From positions 434,001 through 498,000 of the forward strand of contig NZ_JAASAG010000002.1 of assembly GCF_012726265.1 (NCBI RefSeq): 64,000 bases of DNA, read 5' to 3'. This document shows, piece by piece, positions 8,309 through 20,562 of the stretch. The notes under the pieces were generated by a model that searched no databases, had not been told where the DNA came from, and was given only the letters and a program-made list of their open reading frames with translations. Position 1 is the first letter of the stretch. Every line of letters starts with the position of its first letter. Position numbers and translations under genes: made by a program. Origin of the DNA: Streptomyces sp. HNM0575 (GTDB taxonomy: Bacteria; Actinomycetota; Actinomycetes; Streptomycetales; Streptomycetaceae).

Positions 8309-9187
8309 CTACGGATGCTGGTAGGCCACCAGCGAGATCCCCACGTAGTGCACGACGAACGCGGCGAGCGTGAACGAGTGGAACACCTCGTGGAAGCCGA
8401 ACCAACGCGGTGACGGATTCGGCCGCTTGATGCCGTAGACGAGACCGCCCACGCTGTACAGCACGCCGCCGACGATCACGCACACCAGCACCGCGATCCC
8501 GCCCTCGCGCAGGAAGGCGGGCAGATAGAACACGGCCGCCCAGCCCATCGCGATGTAGCACGGCGTATAGAGCCAGCGCGGGGCGCCCACCCAGAACACC
8601 CGGAAGCCGATGCCGAAGACGGCGGCGCCCCACACGCCCCACAGCAGCGGCGAACCGCCGCCGTCCGGCAGCAGCAGGATCGTCAGCGGCGTATAGGTCC
8701 CGGCGATGATCAGGAAGATGTTCGCGTGGTCGAGCCGCCGCAGCACCGCGGTGGCGCGCGGCCCCCATTCGCCGCGGTGGTAGAGGGCGCTCACGCCGAA
8801 GAGCAGACACGCGGTCAGGGTGTAGACGGCGCAGGCGACGCGGCCGCGCGTGCTGTCGGCGAGCGCGGTCAGGAAGATCCCGGCGGCGAGCACGGCGGGG
8901 AACATCCCGGCGTGCAGCCAGCCGCGCAGCCGCGGCTTGATCATCGCGGGGATCGCGTCGGCCGCCCTGGACGCCGCCGAAGTGACGGCGGCGGCGGCCG
9001 ATTCCAGCGACGCGGTAGCGGAACTCCCGGCGCTCTCCGGCTGCTTCGGGCCGCCCGGCTTCGCCGTGTGCTCATCCGTTCCCACCGGCTCGGGCCTCCC
9101 GGTGCTCTCCGGCGTCCCGGTTCCGCCCGCGCCGTGATCGGAGTCCGCACTGTTCACGGGCTCGTTCGGTCGAGGCGCGTCAGTCAT
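8309..9187 (-). CDS. PAQR / hemolysin III-type membrane protein (TrhA family)
   Basis: 292 residues. The first ~85 are a disordered Ser/Ala/Pro/Gly-rich tail unusual for the family. Seven TM segments follow, from WLHAGMFPAVLAAGIFLTAL to TLAAFVVHYVGISLVAY. Conserved family sites are visible: SALYHRGEW (His in TM2), LDHANIFLIIAGTYTPL, and HEVFHSFTLAAFVVHY near the end, the metal-binding histidines. Proteins of this family act in membrane-energetics homeostasis; the old haemolysin name is misleading. The start at 9187 (MTDAPRP) is chosen; an ATG three codons upstream is possible and neither has a clear ribosome site. Confidence 0.85.
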   Translation of the reverse strand: MTDAPRPNEPVNSADSDHGAGGTGTPESTGRPEPVGTDEHTAKPGGPKQPESAGSSATASLESAAAAVTSAASRAADAIPAMIKPRLRGWLHAGMFPAVLAAGIFLTALADSTRGRVACAVYTLTACLLFGVSALYHRGEWGPRATAVLRRLDHANIFLIIAGTYTPLTILLLPDGGGSPLLWGVWGAAVFGIGFRVFWVGAPRWLYTPCYIAMGWAAVFYLPAFLREGGIAVLVCVIVGGVLYSVGGLVYGIKRPNPSPRWFGFHEVFHSFTLAAFVVHYVGISLVAYQHP

Positions 9188-9411
9188 GCGGCCCATCGTA
9201 GCTACGGGAGGGTAACCGGCGGCATGCTCTTCCGCGGCCTCATGCCGCTCAGCGGAGTGGGGATGGACACATTCTTTCCATCTGGACAGTGGGGCGTTAC
9301 GCTCCCATGCTCAGAGGAGCAAGGGTGACACCGGATGAGCGAGCCGCGCAGACACATCAGCACAGCAGCAACACCACGAACGCATCCGGGTCGCGGCCCC
9401 CAAGGGGCGAG

Positions 9412-9440
9412 TTGAAGCACAAGTCAAAAAATGCGGATAC
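9412..9440 (+). promoter_or_regulatory. Possible pckG promoter
   Basis: TTGAAG (9412-9417), 17 bp, then GGATAC (9435-9440), 41 bp before the pckG GTG. The fit to a housekeeping promoter is partial. The 294 bp spacer from 9188 has no other gene. Confidence 0.3.
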
Positions 9441-9481
9441 CAGTGCAGTTATCCGTCGAACCCTCAACGTCTGGAGAGATC

Positions 9482-11320
9482 GTGGCGCGCAGTTCTGCGG
9501 CTCCCGCCATCAACCCCGTTCCCACCCGCCACCAGGAGCTGGTCTCCTGGGTCGAGGAAATCGCCGCTCTCACGGAGCCGGACCGCATCGTCTGGTGCAA
9601 CGGCTCCGAGTCGGAGTACGAGCGGCTGTGCGAAGAGCTCGTCGAAAAGGGCACGTTCACCAAGCTCGACCCGGTGAAACGGCCGCACTCCTACTACGCC
9701 GCCTCCGACCCCAGCGACGTCGCACGCGTCGAGGACCGTACGTTCATCTGCTCCGAGAAGGAGGAGGACGCCGGTCCCACCAACCACTGGAAGGCACCCG
9801 ACGAGATGCGGGCGATCTTCCAGGGCGAAGGCTCTGAGGGAGGCGTCTTCCGCGGCTGCATGCGCGGCCGCACCATGTACGTCGTCCCGTTCTGCATGGG
9901 CCCGCTCGGCTCCCCGCTCTCCGCGCTGGGCGTGGAGATCACCGACTCCGCCTACGTCGCCGTCTCGATGCGCACGATGACGCGCATGGGACAGCCGGTG
10001 CTCGACGAGCTCGGCGAGGACGGCTTCTTCGTCAAGGCCGTCCACAGCGTCGGCGCCCCGCTGGCGCCGGGCGAACAGGACGTGCCCTGGCCGTGCAACA
10101 GCACCAAGTACATCTCCCACTTCCCCGAGACCCGTGAGATCTGGTCCTTCGGATCGGGCTACGGCGGCAACGCCCTGCTCGGCAAGAAGTGCTACGCGCT
10201 GCGCATCGCCTCCGTCATGGCACGCGACGAGGGCTGGCTCGCCGAGCACATGCTCGTACTCAAGCTCACACCGCCGCGCGGCGAGTCCAAGTACGTTGCC
10301 GCCGCCTTCCCTTCGGCCTGCGGCAAGACGAACCTCGCCATGCTGGAGCCCACCATCAAGGGCTGGACGGTCGAGACCATCGGCGACGACATCGCATGGA
10401 TGCGCTTCGGCGAGGACGGGCGGCTGTACGCCATCAACCCCGAGGCCGGCTTCTTCGGCGTCGCGCCCGGCACCGGTGAGCACACCAACGCCAACGCGAT
10501 GAAGACCCTCTGGGGCAACTCCGTCTTCACCAACGTCGCCCTCACCGACGACGGCGACGTCTGGTGGGAGGGCATGACGGAGGAGACGCCCGCTCATCTG
10601 ACGGACTGGAAGGGCAACGACTGGACGCCCGAATCCGGCACTCCGGCCGCCCACCCCAACGCCCGCTTCACCACCCCGGCCGGGCAGTGCCCGATCATCG
10701 CGCCGGAGTGGGAGGACCCGCGGGGCGTGCCGATCTCCGCGATCCTCTTCGGCGGGCGCCGCGCCTCGGCCGTGCCGCTCGTGACGGAGTCCTTCGGCTG
10801 GCAGCACGGGGTCTTCCTCGGCGCGAACGTCGCCAGCGAGAAGACCGCCGCGGCCGAGGGCAAGGTCGGCGAGCTGCGCCGCGACCCGTTCGCGATGCTG
10901 CCCTTCTGCGGCTACAACATGGGCGACTACTTCGCCCACTGGGTGAAGATCGGCAAGGGCGCGGACCAGTCGAAGCTGCCGAAGATCTACTACGTCAACT
11001 GGTTCAAGAAGAACCAGGACGGCAAGTTCGTCTGGCCCGGCTTCGGCGAGAACGGCCGCGTGCTGAAGTGGATCGTGCAGCGGCTCAACGGCGAGGCGGA
11101 GGGCGTCGAGACGCCCATCGGCGTGCTGCCGACGAAGGAGTCGATCGACCGCGACGGGCTCGAAATGTCGGACGCGGAGCTGGACTTCGTGCTGGAGGTC
11201 GACAAGGAGGTCTGGCGCGACGAGGCGTCGCTCGTGCCCGGGCACCTCAACACCTTCGGTGACCACACGCCGAAGGAGCTGTGGGACGAGTACCACGCGC
11301 TGGTCGACCGGCTGGGCTGA
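9482..11320 (+). CDS. pckG: Phosphoenolpyruvate carboxykinase (GTP)
   Basis: 612 residues, standard for the GTP-dependent enzyme. Clear markers are [40 protein letters not shown], the P-loop [13 protein letters not shown] with the reactive Cys, [13 protein letters not shown] and FFGVAPGTG. It catalyses oxaloacetate + GTP to phosphoenolpyruvate + GDP + CO2, the gateway from the TCA cycle to gluconeogenesis. The GTG at 9482 with GGAGAG just upstream was chosen over an in-frame ATG at 9431 that has no ribosome site. It is monocistronic, followed by a strong terminator. Confidence 0.97.
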   Translation: MARSSAAPAINPVPTRHQELVSWVEEIAALTEPDRIVWCNGSESEYERLCEELVEKGTFTKLDPVKRPHSYYAASDPSDVARVEDRTFICSEKEEDAGPTNHWKAPDEMRAIFQGEGSEGGVFRGCMRGRTMYVVPFCMGPLGSPLSALGVEITDSAYVAVSMRTMTRMGQPVLDELGEDGFFVKAVHSVGAPLAPGEQDVPWPCNSTKYISHFPETREIWSFGSGYGGNALLGKKCYALRIASVMARDEGWLAEHMLVLKLTPPRGESKYVAAAFPSACGKTNLAMLEPTIKGWTVETIGDDIAWMRFGEDGRLYAINPEAGFFGVAPGTGEHTNANAMKTLWGNSVFTNVALTDDGDVWWEGMTEETPAHLTDWKGNDWTPESGTPAAHPNARFTTPAGQCPIIAPEWEDPRGVPISAILFGGRRASAVPLVTESFGWQHGVFLGANVASEKTAAAEGKVGELRRDPFAMLPFCGYNMGDYFAHWVKIGKGADQSKLPKIYYVNWFKKNQDGKFVWPGFGENGRVLKWIVQRLNGEAEGVETPIGVLPTKESIDRDGLEMSDAELDFVLEVDKEVWRDEASLVPGHLNTFGDHTPKELWDEYHALVDRLG

Positions 11321-11496
11321 CAGTCCGGGACGGTGCGGGCTCGCGCCCGCTCGGGCATCGGTCTCCCGCTCGGGCCCCGTACCCGGTTCCGTCCGGTGCC
11401 CCTCACCGCGAGGTGGGGGGCACCGCTCTGTCCGGCCGGTGGGCGTGCGGACCACACGCGCGGACCCGGTGCGTACCGCCCCTCCCGCCGCCCGCG

Positions 11497-11540
11497 AAGG
11501 ACGAGACGACCCGGGCAAAGCCCCCGTCTCGTCCTTTTAT
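11497..11540 (+). terminator. Intrinsic terminator after pckG
   Basis: AAGGACGAGACG (11497-11508) pairs perfectly with CGTCTCGTCCTT (11525-11536), followed by TTAT. The 12 bp stem with a T-run is one of the most canonical terminators in this window. Confidence 0.85.
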
Positions 11541-11550
11541 GTACGCGGCT

Positions 11551-11578
11551 CAACTTTAGACGGAGTCTAAGTTAGGCT
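11551..11578 (+). promoter_or_regulatory. Promoter with an embedded operator, upstream of a small hypothetical gene
   Basis: A perfect inverted repeat TTAGAC-GGA-GTCTAA (11556-11570) sits directly before TAGGCT (11573-11578), which fits a Streptomyces -10 element; CAACTT at 11551 would be a weak -35. The size and AT-rich arms suit a Fur/PerR/Zur-type regulator. CTAAGTTAGGCT (11567-11578) also matches 10 of 12 bases of the left half of a DmdR/IdeR iron box. Either reading predicts metal or redox control. Confidence 0.55.
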
Positions 11579-11612
11579 GGCATCCGAGCGACGTGACGCA
11601 GGAGGCCGACCC

Positions 11613-12014
11613 ATGTACGAACCGATCCGCAGCCAGTCGGTGCACGCCCTGGCCGAGGCCGACTTCCCGCACCGCACGCGCGAAGAGGAGCTCGACATCC
11701 GGCTGGCCGGACACCTCACGGCACTGCTGACCGTCACGGACGAGCTGCGCGCGATCACGCCGGGTGACGAACTCGACGAGGCGGCAGAGGAGTTGGCCGC
11801 CCAGATCACCCGGCTCCGCGCCGAGCCGCTCCGCGCGGCCCCTACGACGCGGGTCGCCGAGGCCGCGCACATCGATTCGCTGCACCACCGGGCACACACC
11901 CTGGCGGGCCACGCCGTCGTGATCGCCACGTACCGGGCCGACGAGCCGGCCCTCGTGGTGGCCGGCCGGTGCCGGGACTTCCACGCCTCGGCCCTCGGTC
12001 TCACGGCGGCCTGA
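11613..12014 (+). CDS. Hypothetical protein, small, possibly metal/redox regulated
   Basis: 133 residues, not recognised. It is soluble, helical and His-rich towards the end (AEAAHIDSLHHRAHTLAGHA, a cluster of four His). A His-rich stretch in a gene behind a Fur- or DmdR-like operator suggests metal contact, but no catalytic motif is visible. The start is an ATG at 11613 with GGAGG. It stands alone, between the pckG terminator and a convergent aminotransferase gene. Confidence 0.75.
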   Translation: MYEPIRSQSVHALAEADFPHRTREEELDIRLAGHLTALLTVTDELRAITPGDELDEAAEELAAQITRLRAEPLRAAPTTRVAEAAHIDSLHHRAHTLAGHAVVIATYRADEPALVVAGRCRDFHASALGLTAA

Positions 12015-12100
12015 GCGGCTGACCGGGCGGCGCGAACCGCACGCGCTCCTATTCCAAGCCCAGTTGGGCTCGCCCCGGAACCGGCCGCACCCCTGCGCGG

Positions 12101-13312
12101 CTACGGCTGGCTGTAGCCGTCCAGGAAGTTGCCGATGCGGGTGACCGCGTCCTGGAGCTCGTCCGCCGGCGGGAGGTTGACGATGCGGAAGTGGTCCGGG
12201 TCCGGCCAGTTGAAGCCCGTGCCGTGGACGATCATGATCTGTTCCGCCCGCAGCAGGTCTAGGACCATCTCGCGGTCGTCCTTGATCTTGTAGACCTTGG
12301 GGTCGAGCCGCGGGAAGGCGTAGATGGCGCCCTTCGGCTTCACGCACGTGACACCGGGGATCTGCGTCAGCAGGTCGTGCACCATGTCGCGCTGCTCCCG
12401 CAGCCGGCCGCCCGGCAGCACCAGGTCGCTGATCGACTGCCGTCCGCCGAGCGCGGCGGCCACGACGTGCTGCGCGGGCATGTTCGCGCACAGCCGCATG
12501 TTGGCGAGGATCGTCAGGCCCTCGATATAGCTCTGCGCATGGCCCTTCGGCCCGCACACCGCCATCCATCCGCTGCGGTATCCGGCCACCCGGTACGCCT
12601 TCGACAGGCCGTTGAAGGTGACGGTGAGCAGGTCGGGAGCGATGACGGTGGTCGGGGTGTGGGTGGCGTCGTCGTAGAGGATCTTGTCGTAGATCTCGTC
12701 GGAGTAGACGATCAGGCCGTGCCGCCGCGCGATGTCCGTGAGGCCGCGCAGCATCTCGTCGTCGTAGACGGCGCCCGTGGGGTTGTTCGGGTTGATGATC
12801 ACGATCGCCTTGGTGCGGTCGGTGACCTTGCTCTCGACGTCGGCGAGGTCGGGCATCCAGTCGGACTGCTCGTCACAGCGGTAGTGGACCGCCGTACCGC
12901 CCGAGAGGGAGACCGAGGCCGTCCACAGCGGGTAGTCCGGGGCGGGCACGAGGACTTCGTCGCCGTCGTCCAGCAGCGCCTGCATCGCCATCTGGATCAG
13001 CTCGGAGACGCCGTTGCCCAGGTAGATGTCCTCGACGGAGAGGTCGATGCCCTGCGTCTGGTAGTGCTGCATCACCGCGCGGCGGGCCGAGAGGAGGCCC
13101 TTCGCGTCGCCGTAGCCGTGGGCCTCGCCGACGTTGCGGATCATGTCCTCGAGGATCTCGGGCGGGCACTCGAAGCCGAAGGGCGCCGGATTGCCGGTGT
13201 TGAGCTTGAGGATGCGGTGGCCCGCCGCCTCCAGCCGCATCGCCTCCTCCAGGACCGGACCCCGGATCTCGTAACAGACGTTTGCGAGCTTCGCCGACTG
13301 GATCACCTGCAT
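12101..13312 (-). CDS. PLP-dependent aminotransferase, class I (alanine-type)
   Basis: 403 residues, fold-type I. Markers are LKLNTGNPAPFGFE, YGDAKGLLSARRAV, IINPNNPTGAVYDDE (PLP contact Asn and the NPNNPTG turn), YSDEIYDKIL, and FNGLSKAYRVAGYRSGW with the Schiff-base Lys in LSKAYR. The overall sequence is closest to AlaA-type glutamate-pyruvate aminotransferases, a standard Streptomyces single-copy gene. The start is an ATG at 13312, with AAGGTGG upstream. It is divergent from a TetR gene, with a tandem-repeat spacer between, and convergent with the His-rich hypothetical gene. Confidence 0.9.
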   Translation of the reverse strand: MQVIQSAKLANVCYEIRGPVLEEAMRLEAAGHRILKLNTGNPAPFGFECPPEILEDMIRNVGEAHGYGDAKGLLSARRAVMQHYQTQGIDLSVEDIYLGNGVSELIQMAMQALLDDGDEVLVPAPDYPLWTASVSLSGGTAVHYRCDEQSDWMPDLADVESKVTDRTKAIVIINPNNPTGAVYDDEMLRGLTDIARRHGLIVYSDEIYDKILYDDATHTPTTVIAPDLLTVTFNGLSKAYRVAGYRSGWMAVCGPKGHAQSYIEGLTILANMRLCANMPAQHVVAAALGGRQSISDLVLPGGRLREQRDMVHDLLTQIPGVTCVKPKGAIYAFPRLDPKVYKIKDDREMVLDLLRAEQIMIVHGTGFNWPDPDHFRIVNLPPADELQDAVTRIGNFLDGYSQP

Positions 13313-13371
13313 TCCGCCACCTTACGGGCGGGTCCCGCACGGGGCCACGTGTTATTGACCACCCTGGTGAC

Positions 13372-13411
13372 GGACCGCTGGACCGCTGGACCGCTGGACC
13401 GCCGGACCGCG
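13372..13411. repeat. 8 bp tandem repeat, five copies
   Basis: GGACCGCT three times exactly, then two variants (last base C, then G), between the divergent aminotransferase and TetR genes. It lies where a promoter would be expected, so copy number could affect spacing of control elements. Confidence 0.85.
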
Positions 13412-14151
13412 CCGGACCCCGCCGGGCCGGCTGCGGGCCCGGACGCCCGGGGCCCCGACGCACGGCTGGTCCCCCATGGTGCGGTGGCGGACAATGAGCG
13501 CCATGCCTCCCGCGCGTACCGAGCCCCCCGCGCGTACCGAGCCCTCCGCCGTGCCCGCCTCACGTCCCGGACTGCGCGAGCGGAAGAAGATCAAGACCAG
13601 GCAGGCGATCCGGAAGGCCGCCTACAGGCTCTTCGACGAGCAGGGGTACGGCGCGACGTCCGTCGAGCGGATCGCGGAGGAGGCGGAGGTCTCCCCCAGC
13701 ACCGTCTTCCGCTACTTCCCGACGAAGGAGGACATCGTGCTCTCCGGCGAGTACGACGCGCTGCTGCACGACGCGCTGTCGGCCCGCCCCGCCGGCGAGC
13801 CTCCGGTGACCGCGCTGCGCCGGGCCGTCGTGGAGGTCCTCGGGCGGACGGCGGCCCAGGAGCCCGGCCGCGGACCGTACGAGGACGAGACCCACCGGCG
13901 GATGCGCCTCGTACGGGACGTGCCGGCACTGCGGGCCCGCATGACCGAGCAGATGTCGGACACCGGCCGCCTCCTCGCGAGCGCCCTGGCCGGCCGTACG
14001 GGCCTCTCCGAGGACTCCTTCGAACTGCGGGTGCTGACAGGGGCGTTGCTGGGCGCACTCACCGAGGCCCTGTTCTGCTGGGGCGGGAGCGACGACGCAC
14101 GGGACCTGTCCGGCACCGTCGACCGCGCCCTGAGCCTCGTGGAGAGCGGAC

Positions 14152-16233
<2,082 letters not shown>

Positions 16234-16236
<3 letters not shown>

Positions 16237-16359
16237 CCCCCCCATCGTGCACGACGCGCGGCGCGCGATACGCCGCCCGGGCGCGCGCCCACCCCGGGAC
16301 CGGACGGGACCGGACCGGGACCGGACCGGGACTGGAGCTGTGCGCGGGCGCCCCGTCGC
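16234..16359. repeat. Left copy of a ~125 bp direct repeat flanking a gene cassette
   Basis: From the DUF255 start codon to GTCGC at 16359 this matches 19058-19181, with a few indels and substitutions (both contain CATCGTGCACG, GGACCGGACGG and GAGCTGTGCGCGGGCGCCCC). The right copy contains the real 3' end of the TPR-like gene (stop TAG, read as CTA). The left copy has CTG at that spot, so it is a vestige. The sequence between the repeats is the cassette. Confidence 0.85.
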
Positions 16360-16555
16360 ACCGACGGCGGTCGCACTCGTGCCGCTACTGCGCGGCGGGC
16401 CACAGCCGGTTGCCTGGTAGCGCCTGTACCAGGATGAATGGGCTCTGGTATCCGTCCGGCGCGTGCCGGATCGTCGGTCGCGCGCCGGCTTCGGACTCAC
16501 CTCACTCGCGTGTGGGTTCGCCCCGGAATTCCACGATCCGGCACAAGGAGACACC

Positions 16556-17362
16556 ATGGGGACTGGGCCAACGGCCCGGCTGAACCTAGAGGTTCGGCGA
16601 TCGGAGGAAACGACGATCCGGTACACGGCCAGCGGTCCTGCTGGAGGACCGACCCTGGTTCTGATACACGGCTGGGCGTGCGACCGCAGCGACTTCGATG
16701 CGGTGACCGATCATCTGCCCGCGACGCTCCGGGTCCTCGGGATCGACCTCGCCGAGCACGGCGAGTCACGGTCGACGCGGGACGTCTGGACCATGGAGGA
16801 GTTCGCACGGGACGTGGCAGCCGTGCTGGAAGCCGAGTCTGTGAGTTCGTGCGTCGTGGCAGGGCACTCCCTGGGCGGGGCGGTGGCCGTCGAAGTCGGC
16901 CGGCTGCTCCCGGACACGGTCACGCATGTGGTGGCGCTCGACGCGCTTCACTACCTGTCACTGTTCCCGGCACAGAACGAAGGCCAGCGGGAAGCGACGC
17001 TGCACATGTTCCGTGAGGACTTCGCCGGAGGGGTGCGGGGCCTCGTCGAAGGAGGTTCGCCGGCAGGCACCGACACCGCCCTCAAAGATGCCTACTTCGG
17101 GAAGATGATCGCTGTACGGCAGCCCGCGGGCCTGCGTTCCATCGAGGGCCTCGTGCACTGGGACATGGACGCAGCGTTGCGGGAGACGAAACAGCCGGTC
17201 ACCGTATTCGCGATCCGTGACCTGGTGACGATGGAGGCGATCGAACGGTACGGCGACCGCTTCGACATCGTGCTCGTCGACCTGGGCAGCCACCACTTCC
17301 CGGTTGAGGCGCCGCGAGCGACGGCGAAGCTGCTGGGAGGGACCATCGGCACCGACCGATAG
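16556..17362 (+). CDS. Alpha/beta hydrolase
   Basis: 268 residues with the alpha/beta-hydrolase order: oxyanion segment [14 protein letters not shown], strand and turn [14 protein letters not shown], nucleophile elbow [14 protein letters not shown] (Ser in GHSLGG), and a late His in [14 protein letters not shown]. The substrate cannot be told from sequence. The start ATG at 16556 has a strong ACAAGGAG site. With the amidase that follows 172 bp later it forms the cargo of a cassette between long direct repeats. Its codon use has more A/T at third positions than the neighbours, which fits acquisition. Confidence 0.85.
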   Translation: MGTGPTARLNLEVRRSEETTIRYTASGPAGGPTLVLIHGWACDRSDFDAVTDHLPATLRVLGIDLAEHGESRSTRDVWTMEEFARDVAAVLEAESVSSCVVAGHSLGGAVAVEVGRLLPDTVTHVVALDALHYLSLFPAQNEGQREATLHMFREDFAGGVRGLVEGGSPAGTDTALKDAYFGKMIAVRQPAGLRSIEGLVHWDMDAALRETKQPVTVFAIRDLVTMEAIERYGDRFDIVLVDLGSHHFPVEAPRATAKLLGGTIGTDR

Positions 17363-17534
17363 TGCGTCAGTCAGGCCGGGCGAATTCGGCCGGTGGCGAC
17401 GGTCGTTCCGCTAGGAGGCCGGGCGAGGTCTTCGGATGATGCGGACAGCCGGGGGGACCTTCCCACGACCGGCTCGTGCCCGGTCGCCTCGCACGGACAG
17501 CGCGATCTCACAGGGAGGGGAGTTACGCCTGCCG

Positions 17535-18944
17535 ATGGGTGCGAGCGAGATCCATTACACGGACGCGACAGAGCTGGCGCAGATGATCCGCCGACGGGAG
17601 GTCTCCGCGCTGGAGGTGATGCAGGCCCACGTCGACCGCATCGAGCTGCTCAATCCCGAGATCAACGCGGTTGTCACGATGACCGCAGAGAAGGCACTCG
17701 CTGCCGCACGCACCGCAGACCACGCGGTGGAATCCGGCCTCGCTCTGGGACCGCTCCACGGTGTTCCCTTCACCGTCAAGGACTCACTGGACGTCGCGGG
17801 GACGGTGGCCACGCGCGGCTCGGCGTTGTTCCGGCACCACGTGCCGGTCAGGGACGCCACCGCGGTGTCCCGCCTTCGGGCGGCCGGCGGGATCGTGCTG
17901 GCCAAGACCAACCTGCCCGAGTTCTCCTATTGGACCGAGACCGACAACGTCATCAACGGCAGGACCGGCAACCCCTGGCACGGCGAGCGCACTCCGGGCG
18001 GTTCGAGCGGCGGAGAGTCGGCCGCGATCGCCTCCGGGATGTCGCCTCTCGGGCTGGGCAGTGACGTTGCGATCTCCGTGCGAGGGCCGGCCCACGACAC
18101 CGGCATCGTGGCGCTGAAGGCGACCCGCGGACGGATACCGATCACGGGACACTGGCCGGAGGTGCCACGCCGTTACTGGCATGTGGGCCCGATGGCCCGC
18201 AGCGTGCGGGACGTCGCGACTGCGGTGAGGATCCTTGCCGGGCCTGACGGCGTCGACGGCTATACGAGGCACGCGCCCTTGGACCTTGACGAGCGGAAGG
18301 ACCTGAAGGGACTGCGGGTGGGCTGGGCGACCGAACCTGCCTTCGGTCCGGTGGACAGCGAAGTGACTGCTGCCCTCACGGCCGCAGCCCAGGCGCTGCA
18401 GACTCTGGGCTGCACCGTCGAGCCCGTCCCGTTGGCGGGTCTGGAGTCATTCGACGCCACCGCGCTGAGCACAGTGCTGTTCACTGCCGAGGTAGCACCC
18501 TGTTTCCGGCAGGTCGTGGCCGGCCGGGACTCCGAACTACACGCCGTCACCCGACGCAGCATCAGCGCACCGGAAGTGCCCCTGACTGACTACGTCAGCG
18601 CCCAGCAACGAGTTGAAGCCCTCAGCTCCTTCTTCGCCGGATACTTCCGGGAGTACGACGCACTGCTGTGCCCGGTGTGCCCCATTCCGGCTCCGCCGCA
18701 CGCACAGCCGACGTTCGACGTCGGAGGCGTCACCGTCCCGTCACGCGGCATCATGCGGGCTACCGTGCCGTTCAATCTCACCGGCCTCCCGGCACTGTCG
18801 CTGCCCTTCGGCCGGACTCGCGAGAATCTGCCCATCGGTGTTCAGCTCGTCTCCCGCTGGTACGACGAGACCACCCTCCTCCGGGTCGCCACCGCCCTCG
18901 AGACGGTCAGCCCCGTACGGCACCAACACCCAGACCTGACCTGA
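17535..18944 (+). CDS. Amidase-signature family protein with an altered oxyanion loop
   Basis: 469 residues. Amidase-signature features in order: catalytic Lys in [14 protein letters not shown], cis-Ser region [18 protein letters not shown], and the nucleophile segment [17 protein letters not shown]. In most family members that last segment reads GGSIR; here the two glycines are Ala-Ile, although the Ser is kept, so the oxyanion hole may be altered. Family enzymes hydrolyse amides, often small aryl or amino-acid amides. The ATG at 17535 gives [15 protein letters not shown], the natural family start, though the GGGAGGGG site is 13-15 bases away. It is in the repeat-bounded cassette with the hydrolase. 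Confidence 0.87.
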   Translation: MGASEIHYTDATELAQMIRRREVSALEVMQAHVDRIELLNPEINAVVTMTAEKALAAARTADHAVESGLALGPLHGVPFTVKDSLDVAGTVATRGSALFRHHVPVRDATAVSRLRAAGGIVLAKTNLPEFSYWTETDNVINGRTGNPWHGERTPGGSSGGESAAIASGMSPLGLGSDVAISVRGPAHDTGIVALKATRGRIPITGHWPEVPRRYWHVGPMARSVRDVATAVRILAGPDGVDGYTRHAPLDLDERKDLKGLRVGWATEPAFGPVDSEVTAALTAAAQALQTLGCTVEPVPLAGLESFDATALSTVLFTAEVAPCFRQVVAGRDSELHAVTRRSISAPEVPLTDYVSAQQRVEALSSFFAGYFREYDALLCPVCPIPAPPHAQPTFDVGGVTVPSRGIMRATVPFNLTGLPALSLPFGRTRENLPIGVQLVSRWYDETTLLRVATALETVSPVRHQHPDLT

Positions 18945-19057
18945 CACATGCGGTGCTCGCCGCTGGAGCCCTGGCGCCGGCCTCTACGCACTCCGCGACA
19001 CCCGCAAGCGGTACCGCACCGCGGGCCTGGGGCCGACGGCACGCAGCCCGGCGAAAG

Positions 19058-19181
19058 CATCCCCCATCGTGCACGCCGCACGGCGCGCGGTACGCCGCCC
19101 GGGCCGGGACCGGACGGAGCCGTACCGGGACCGGCCCGGGGCCGGACGGGACTAGAGCTGTGCGCGGGCGCCCCCCGTCGC
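19058..19181. repeat. Right copy of the ~125 bp direct repeat
   Basis: This copy holds the intergenic sequence plus the 3' end of the TPR-like gene. The match to 16234-16359 stops exactly at CAT (19058), the complement of the DUF255 start codon. The bases left of it (18945-19057) resemble nothing else here. The pair therefore marks the two junctions of the inserted hydrolase-amidase segment. Confidence 0.85.
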
Positions 19182-20324
19182 CTCCCAGCCCGAGACCGCC
19201 AGGGCGCGGTACGCCGCGTAATGGCTCGCCGGGTCGCCCGAGTCGGCCCACGGCATCGCGCCCACATAGCCGTCGACGACGCGCAGGGCGTCCATCGCCT
19301 CGCCGTACCGCTCGGCACGCACGAGGAAGCAGATCAGCAGATGCAGCACGTGCGGGCGTACGGGGTGGTCGTCCTCGACCTGGTCGACGGCGTACTCCGC
19401 GGCCTCGACCGCCTTCTCGATCTCCGCGCTCTGATACAGGCCCCGCACCACGTTCACCTCGGGCAGGTGCTCGTACACCGCGAAGAGCGGCAGCGCCGGC
19501 AGCAGCGTGCCCTCGGGCGCGTGCGCGGCGGCGGTCTGCGCGAAGGCGTCGGCGTCCTCGCGTGAGCCGCAGCCCTTCTCCGACCAGTACGGGAGGGCCG
19601 CGATGTGCGCGCCCATGTGGTCCGGCGCCTTGCGCCGCAGCGTCGCCCACAGCTCCTCGAAGTCGGCCCGCCGGTAGGAGAGATGGCGGGCGACGAACAG
19701 CTCGGTGATGTGCGGTGTGGGGTCGTCAGGGGCGAGCCTTGCCGCCTCCTCGCAGATCGTACGGGCCTCTTCGAGGATGATGCGGTGGTCCGCGGACGAG
19801 GGGTCGGAGACGGCCTGCCAGACCAGGAACTGCGCGTACACCTGCGCGCCGCCGGGGTCGCCCGGCTGCTGCGCGCGCCAGTCGCGGAGCCAGCGCGCGT
19901 CGCGCACGCCCGGCTCCTTGCTGAAGGAGACGCCGCCGCCCGGGCCGTCCTTTCCGGCCGCCGGAGAGCCGGGGGCGCCCAGCGCACGGGCCTGTGCGAG
20001 CTCCATCGCGGCCGCGCCGGCCATCGACTGCACCCGCTGCCAGCGCAGTTCCCACTCGTCGCCGGTGAGGGCCAGCAGCCGCGCGACCGGCTGCCAGTCC
20101 TGGGTCCGCTGGGTCTCCTCCAGCGCCTCGGTGAACTCGTGGTCGGGGCCCGGCAGCCGTACGTCCAGCTGCTCCGCCGGTACGAAGCCGTAACCGGCGC
20201 CGGGATCGACGGCGCGCGAGACTCCCTGCGCGCCCTGGAGCCGCTGCCTGCGGCGGCGCAGCGCGGGCGCGATCAGGACGCCGAATACGGCGGTCAGTGC
20301 GATCAGCACGAGCAGGGCTTCCAT
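19152..20324 (-). CDS. Membrane-anchored TPR-like hypothetical protein
   Basis: 390 residues. One N-terminal TM segment (MEALLVLIALTAVFGVLIAP) is followed by a basic stop-transfer RRRRQRL, so the bulk is probably cytoplasmic. The rest is helical with TPR-like spacing (FLVWQAVSDPSS, ICEEAARLAPDDPTPHITEL, AVEAAEYAVDQVEDDHPVRP). It is a recurring Streptomyces protein of unknown function. The ATG at 20324 with GGGGGAGA was chosen; the upstream in-frame sequence is composition-driven. The 3' end lies inside the right direct repeat, and a mutated copy of its last codons survives in the left one. Confidence 0.75.
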   Translation of the reverse strand: MEALLVLIALTAVFGVLIAPALRRRRQRLQGAQGVSRAVDPGAGYGFVPAEQLDVRLPGPDHEFTEALEETQRTQDWQPVARLLALTGDEWELRWQRVQSMAGAAAMELAQARALGAPGSPAAGKDGPGGGVSFSKEPGVRDARWLRDWRAQQPGDPGGAQVYAQFLVWQAVSDPSSADHRIILEEARTICEEAARLAPDDPTPHITELFVARHLSYRRADFEELWATLRRKAPDHMGAHIAALPYWSEKGCGSREDADAFAQTAAAHAPEGTLLPALPLFAVYEHLPEVNVVRGLYQSAEIEKAVEAAEYAVDQVEDDHPVRPHVLHLLICFLVRAERYGEAMDALRVVDGYVGAMPWADSGDPASHYAAYRALAVSGWEATGGARAQL

Positions 20325-20562
20325 TGCTGCTGTCTCCCCCTGGGTGCGGGTCGGGACCCTCGACGACTGGACGGACGGTTGGGTGGACGGCTGGTCGGTC
20401 GGACGGGCGGACGGCTGGACGACGGCGACGGGCGGTTCGGGACGGTGCGGCACGTGATGCGGAACCGGTGCGGGACGTGATGCTCACGTGACGGGTGTAA
20501 TCCGCCGGAGCGGTTCGCCCGAGCCGCTCTGACTACACCGTACGGCGCATTACCCTCGCCCC

